From Alphaproteobacteria bacterium (GTDB taxonomy: Bacteria; Pseudomonadota; Alphaproteobacteria; ATCC43930; CGMCC-115725): DNA of 7,363 nt. The position numbers were made by a program, and so were the translations under genes. The DNA lies in contig JAFAWI010000599.1 of assembly GCA_019241915.1 (NCBI GenBank), positions 1-7,363 on the forward strand, written 5' to 3'. Below, piece by piece: positions 4,565 to 7,363 of this stretch (positions within the stretch are counted from its first letter, which is position 1; every line of letters starts with the position of its first letter). The notes under the pieces are model-generated. The model was not told the DNA's origin. It did no database searches and worked only from the letters and a program-made list of their open reading frames with translations.

Positions 4565-5764
4565 GTGGATTTTGCACTCACCCCATATCAGCAACGCCTG
4601 CAGCGGCAGTGCCTGGCGCTCGCCGCCGACTTTGCCACGCGCGCCGCGGCGCATGACCGCGACGCCAGCCACCCGGCCGAGAACTATGCGCGGCTGCGCG
4701 ACGAAGGCTTTCTGGCGCTGACGGTCGGAGGCGAATGGGGCGGCGGCGGCGGCAGCCTGCTCGACCACACGATCGCCTACGAGGCGCTGGCCCAGGGGTG
4801 CCCATCGACGGCATTGGCGTTCAATATGCACGCTTCGGTAGTGATGCCGCTGCTTGAGAGTCCGGAAGTCGCCGCTGATGTGAAGCGCCGCCTCGCCGAA
4901 CTGGTGGTGCGCGACAAGGCGCTGATCGCCGGCAATTTCTCGGAGCCGGTCACCACCTCGCTGATCGGCGAGCGGCCGCTCAAGACGCGGGCGCGGCGGG
5001 TTGCGGAGGGCTATCGGATAAGCGGCCGCAAGATGTTTGCTTCAATGCTCGAAGCGGCGGATTACGTGCTGGTCATGGCCTATCCCGACGAGGCGATCAG
5101 CCCCGCGGCGGGAATCATCCTGCTGCTGCCGCGCGACGCCGAGGGGCGTCGCGTCGACGCCAATTGGGACGTACTCGGCATGCGGGCGACCCGCAGCGAC
5201 TCGCTGATTCTCGACGACTGCCTGCTGCCCGAGAGCGCCAGGCTATACCGCACCGACGACATGCGGCCGTTCCGCCACGCCTATCTCAACTGGTTCTGGG
5301 GGTCGTATACGCCCGTCTATCTCGGCGTGGCGCAGGCCGCCTTCGACGAGCTGCGCCGGGTCGTCACCGAGCGGCGGCCGGAGGGCTACGCACAGCCGCT
5401 GTCGCACCACCCGGACGTGCGCCGCCATGTCGCCGAACTCAGCGCCGACCTCGACGGCGCCCGCCTGGCGACTTATCGCTCTGCTTGGCTCAGCGACACG
5501 CAAGGCCCGACTGCCGAAACCACCGCCGCGCTCTACCGCGCAAAATACATGGTTGGCGAGACGGTGAGCCGAGTCACCCGCACCGCGCTGACGCTTGGCG
5601 GTGCGCACGGCATCTTCAAGACGTCGCGGCTCGAACAGCTGTTCCGTGACGGCGCGCTCGGCCCGCTGCACCCGCCGCCGTCCGATTTCTGCCTCTACAA
5701 CATGGGTTTGTATCAGCTGGGCCTCGAACCGGGCGACGTGCTGCCACCGCTGAAGCCGGGTTAG
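4565..5764 (+). CDS. Acyl-CoA dehydrogenase-fold flavoprotein without the usual catalytic Glu
   Basis: The 399-residue protein starting at GTG 4565 opens MDFALTPYQQ, a classic acyl-CoA dehydrogenase N-terminus, and has the family's length. The fold is clear: GGEWGGGGGSLLDHTIAYEAL (55-75), NFSEP (124-128, where TEP is usual), GYRISGRKMFAS (149-160), WDVLGMRATRSDSL (201-214) and the C-terminal RVTRTALTLGGAHGIFKTSRLEQLFRD (336-362). The site that normally carries the catalytic Glu (YEGT) reads GPLHPPPSDFCLYNMG (366-381), with His369 and no Glu. The alternative Glu position on the helix near 240-258 (AYLNWFWGSYTPVYLGVAQ) also lacks one. It may therefore be an FMN- or FAD-dependent monooxygenase of the DszC kind, or a divergent dehydrogenase. 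The start has no strong Shine-Dalgarno; coupling to the LLM gene 13 bp upstream is likely. The frame stays open back to 4256, but that part overlaps the LLM gene and has no family likeness. Confidence 0.88.
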   Translation: MDFALTPYQQRLQRQCLALAADFATRAAAHDRDASHPAENYARLRDEGFLALTVGGEWGGGGGSLLDHTIAYEALAQGCPSTALAFNMHASVVMPLLESPEVAADVKRRLAELVVRDKALIAGNFSEPVTTSLIGERPLKTRARRVAEGYRISGRKMFASMLEAADYVLVMAYPDEAISPAAGIILLLPRDAEGRRVDANWDVLGMRATRSDSLILDDCLLPESARLYRTDDMRPFRHAYLNWFWGSYTPVYLGVAQAAFDELRRVVTERRPEGYAQPLSHHPDVRRHVAELSADLDGARLATYRSAWLSDTQGPTAETTAALYRAKYMVGETVSRVTRTALTLGGAHGIFKTSRLEQLFRDGALGPLHPPPSDFCLYNMGLYQLGLEPGDVLPPLKPG

Positions 5765-5773
5765 CCAAGGCCG

Positions 5774-5823
5774 TCGCCGGTCTCTCAGGAAAATTCGATG
5801 AAGAGGTTTTCGGGAACCGGCGA
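5774..5823. terminator. Inverted repeat between convergent genes (candidate bidirectional terminator)
   Basis: TCGCCGGT (5774-5781) and ACCGGCGA (5816-5823) are exact inverse copies in the 67-bp gap between two converging genes. Inside the loop GAAAA (5789-5793) faces TTTTC (5807-5811), extending the possible fold. The position suits a two-way terminator, though the T runs are inside the fold and not after it, so this is a weak call. Confidence 0.35.
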
Positions 5824-5831
5824 GATAGCGG

Positions 5832-7363
5832 CTAAGCCACGCGGCGTTTTGGCCGGTCGTCGCGGAACTGCGTGTTGTAGAGTTCGGCGAAAGCAGCCTT
5901 GCGCCGCATCAGCGCCGCGAAATCGCCGGCTTCCGCGATGACCCCGTTTTTGAGCACGAGAATCAAGTCGCAGTTGCGGATCGTCGACAGCCGATGCGCT
6001 ATGATGAAGGTGGTACGGCCGGCGGTCAGCGCCTCGATCCCCGCCATTACCCGCGCCTCGGTCTCGACGTCGAGCGCCGAGGTCGGCTCGTCGAGGATCA
6101 GGATCGGCGCGTCGCGCAGCAGCGCACGGGCGATGGTCAACCGCTGCTTTTCGCCCTCTGACAACGTGGTGCCCGCCTCGCCGATCACGGTGCCGTAGCC
6201 CTGCGGCAGCGACGCGATCAGCGTGTCGATGCTGGCGAGCTGCGCCGCCTCCTCGATCTCGGCCTGCGTCGCCTCGGCGCGGCCGTAGGCGAGGTTATCG
6301 CGCACCGAGATCGGGAAGATCAGCGGCGGCTGCAGCACCATCGCGATCTGGCGGCGCAGCGATTTGAGCGTGAAGTCGCGAACCTCGATGCCGTCGATCG
6401 TGACGCTGCCGCCGGTCGGTTCGAGGAAGCGCGGCAGCATGCCGAGCATGGTCGACTTGCCGGCGCCGGTCGGGCCAACGACCGCAACCTTCATGCCGGG
6501 TTCGACCCGAAAGTCGATCGCGCGCAGCACCGGCATCTCGGCGCGGTAGCGAAAGCTGACACCGCGCCATTCGATGGCGCCGCGCGCCGTCTCGGCGGTC
6601 AGCTCGCGTGCACCGTCCTTCAGGTCCGCGTCGGTATCGAGGATCTCGAAAACGCGCCGGGCGCTGATCCGCGCCCCGGCGATGAGCCCCCAGCTTTGGG
6701 TCAGCTGGTTCACCGGCACGTAAAGCTGCGCCAAATACGAGATGAAAACGATCAGGTGGCCGACCGAGAGCCGCCCCGAGATGACGGAGCGCGCGCCGGC
6801 ATAGACGACGAGAGCGGTGCCGGCGGCGATCGTGGTATTGACCGCGCCGCTGTACAGAGTCTGCCAGTTGTAGAGCTTCAGGGTGAAGCCAAGATAGGTG
6901 CGGCTCGCACCCATGAAGCGGCGGTGCTCATCCTCCTCGCGGGTGAAGGCCTGCACCACTTTGATCGACGACATCGCCCACTGGATGATCGAATAGACGC
7001 GGCTGTCGGCGTCGCGCATTTCGGTGGCGACCACGGCGATGCGTCGGTTGAAGTAGCCGATCAAGACAAAAAGCGGCGGCACCACCACCACCGACAGCAG
7101 CGTCAGGACGGGATCGAGCGGAAACAGGATGGCCAGCATGCCGCCCAGCAACACCACGGCCGAGACGATCGGCAGCAGCCCGTTCATCAGCATCGTCTGC
7201 ACAGAAAAACTGTCGCCGGTAATGCGGAGCATCAAATCGCCGACCTGTTGGCGGCTGTGAAAGGCGAGCGACAGGCGTTGCAGGTGACTGTAGAGCGCAC
7301 CTTGCAGGTCGTTAACCATCTTTTGGCCGACGCCGATCGCGGTGTTGTTGTGCCACAGCGTCA
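5832..7363 (-). CDS. ABC exporter with fused membrane and ATPase domains (ABCB/MsbA-like), N-terminus outside window
   Basis: The reading frame is open to the right edge; the first ATG inside it (7319) is internal, since the 14 codons before it (TLWHNNTAIGVGQK) continue the typical exporter helix. About 509 residues are seen of an expected 580-620. Numbered from that internal Met, the membrane domain fills roughly 1-225, with hydrophobic helices near 48-67, 70-90, 158-175 and 186-202. The ATPase domain has an A-loop Tyr258, Walker A GPTGAGKST (282-290), Q-loop Gln330, signature LSEGE (386-390), Walker B ILILDE with catalytic Glu411, D-loop SALD (414-417) and His442. All catalytic residues are present. 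The signature reads LSEGE where LSGGQ is usual. Such exporters work as dimers in the inner membrane and pump lipids, glycans or drugs outward; the cargo is unknown. It converges on the flavoprotein gene and is probably unrelated to it. Confidence 0.94.
   Translation of the reverse strand, partial: TLWHNNTAIGVGQKMVNDLQGALYSHLQRLSLAFHSRQQVGDLMLRITGDSFSVQTMLMNGLLPIVSAVVLLGGMLAILFPLDPVLTLLSVVVVPPLFVLIGYFNRRIAVVATEMRDADSRVYSIIQWAMSSIKVVQAFTREEDEHRRFMGASRTYLGFTLKLYNWQTLYSGAVNTTIAAGTALVVYAGARSVISGRLSVGHLIVFISYLAQLYVPVNQLTQSWGLIAGARISARRVFEILDTDADLKDGARELTAETARGAIEWRGVSFRYRAEMPVLRAIDFRVEPGMKVAVVGPTGAGKSTMLGMLPRFLEPTGGSVTIDGIEVRDFTLKSLRRQIAMVLQPPLIFPISVRDNLAYGRAEATQAEIEEAAQLASIDTLIASLPQGYGTVIGEAGTTLSEGEKQRLTIARALLRDAPILILDEPTSALDVETEARVMAGIEALTAGRTTFIIAHRLSTIRNCDLILVLKNGVIAEAGDFAALMRRKAAFAELYNTQFRDDRPKRRVA

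Overview
The window is a stretch of high-GC bacterial chromosome whose codon use and gene families (CoxL-type molybdoenzyme, TauD-like dioxygenase, DUF1330, LLM flavoprotein next to an acyl-CoA dehydrogenase-fold protein, stand-alone GNAT) fit an alphaproteobacterium, most likely Hyphomicrobiales (Bradyrhizobium/Xanthobacteraceae-like). The assignment is inferred from protein style only. I see no rRNA, tRNA, CRISPR array, insertion sequence or phage gene.

Layout. Positions 1-131 (minus) hold the N-terminus of a CoxL/xanthine dehydrogenase-family molybdopterin subunit that runs off the left edge. A 285-bp divergent spacer with inverted repeats follows, then a small exported four-cysteine protein (417-713, plus). 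This meets, tail to tail and 6 bp apart, a TauD/TfdA-family Fe(II)/2-oxoglutarate dioxygenase (720-1535, minus). A 310-bp divergent spacer with a compound hairpin separates it from a run of five plus-strand genes: a lone HypA nickel chaperone (1846-2184), a GTG-started GNAT resembling the acetyltransferase domain of PatZ/Pat enzymes (2261-2839), a DUF1330 protein (2869-3159), an LLM-class flavin-dependent monooxygenase (3301-4551) and an acyl-CoA dehydrogenase-fold flavoprotein (4565-5764). A convergent ABC exporter gene (5832 to the right edge, minus, missing its N-terminus) closes the window.

How the genes relate. The LLM and acyl-CoA dehydrogenase-fold genes are 13 bp apart and are the clearest functional pair. 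The second protein lacks the usual catalytic glutamates of true acyl-CoA dehydrogenases, so a flavin-dependent monooxygenase pair, in the style of DszA/DszC, is an attractive but unproven reading. HypA, GNAT and DUF1330 lie on the same strand but their families suggest no common pathway. The 140-bp gap before the LLM gene is unusual: two perfect 7-bp hairpins bracket nested inverted repeats that look like a dispersed intergenic repeat element.

No complete new defence or mobile system is visible. The points most worth checking are the repeat-like element at 3170-3283, the glutamate-less acyl-CoA dehydrogenase-fold protein with its LLM partner, the orphan HypA with a shortened zinc motif, and the structured spacers at 153-210 and 1602-1632.
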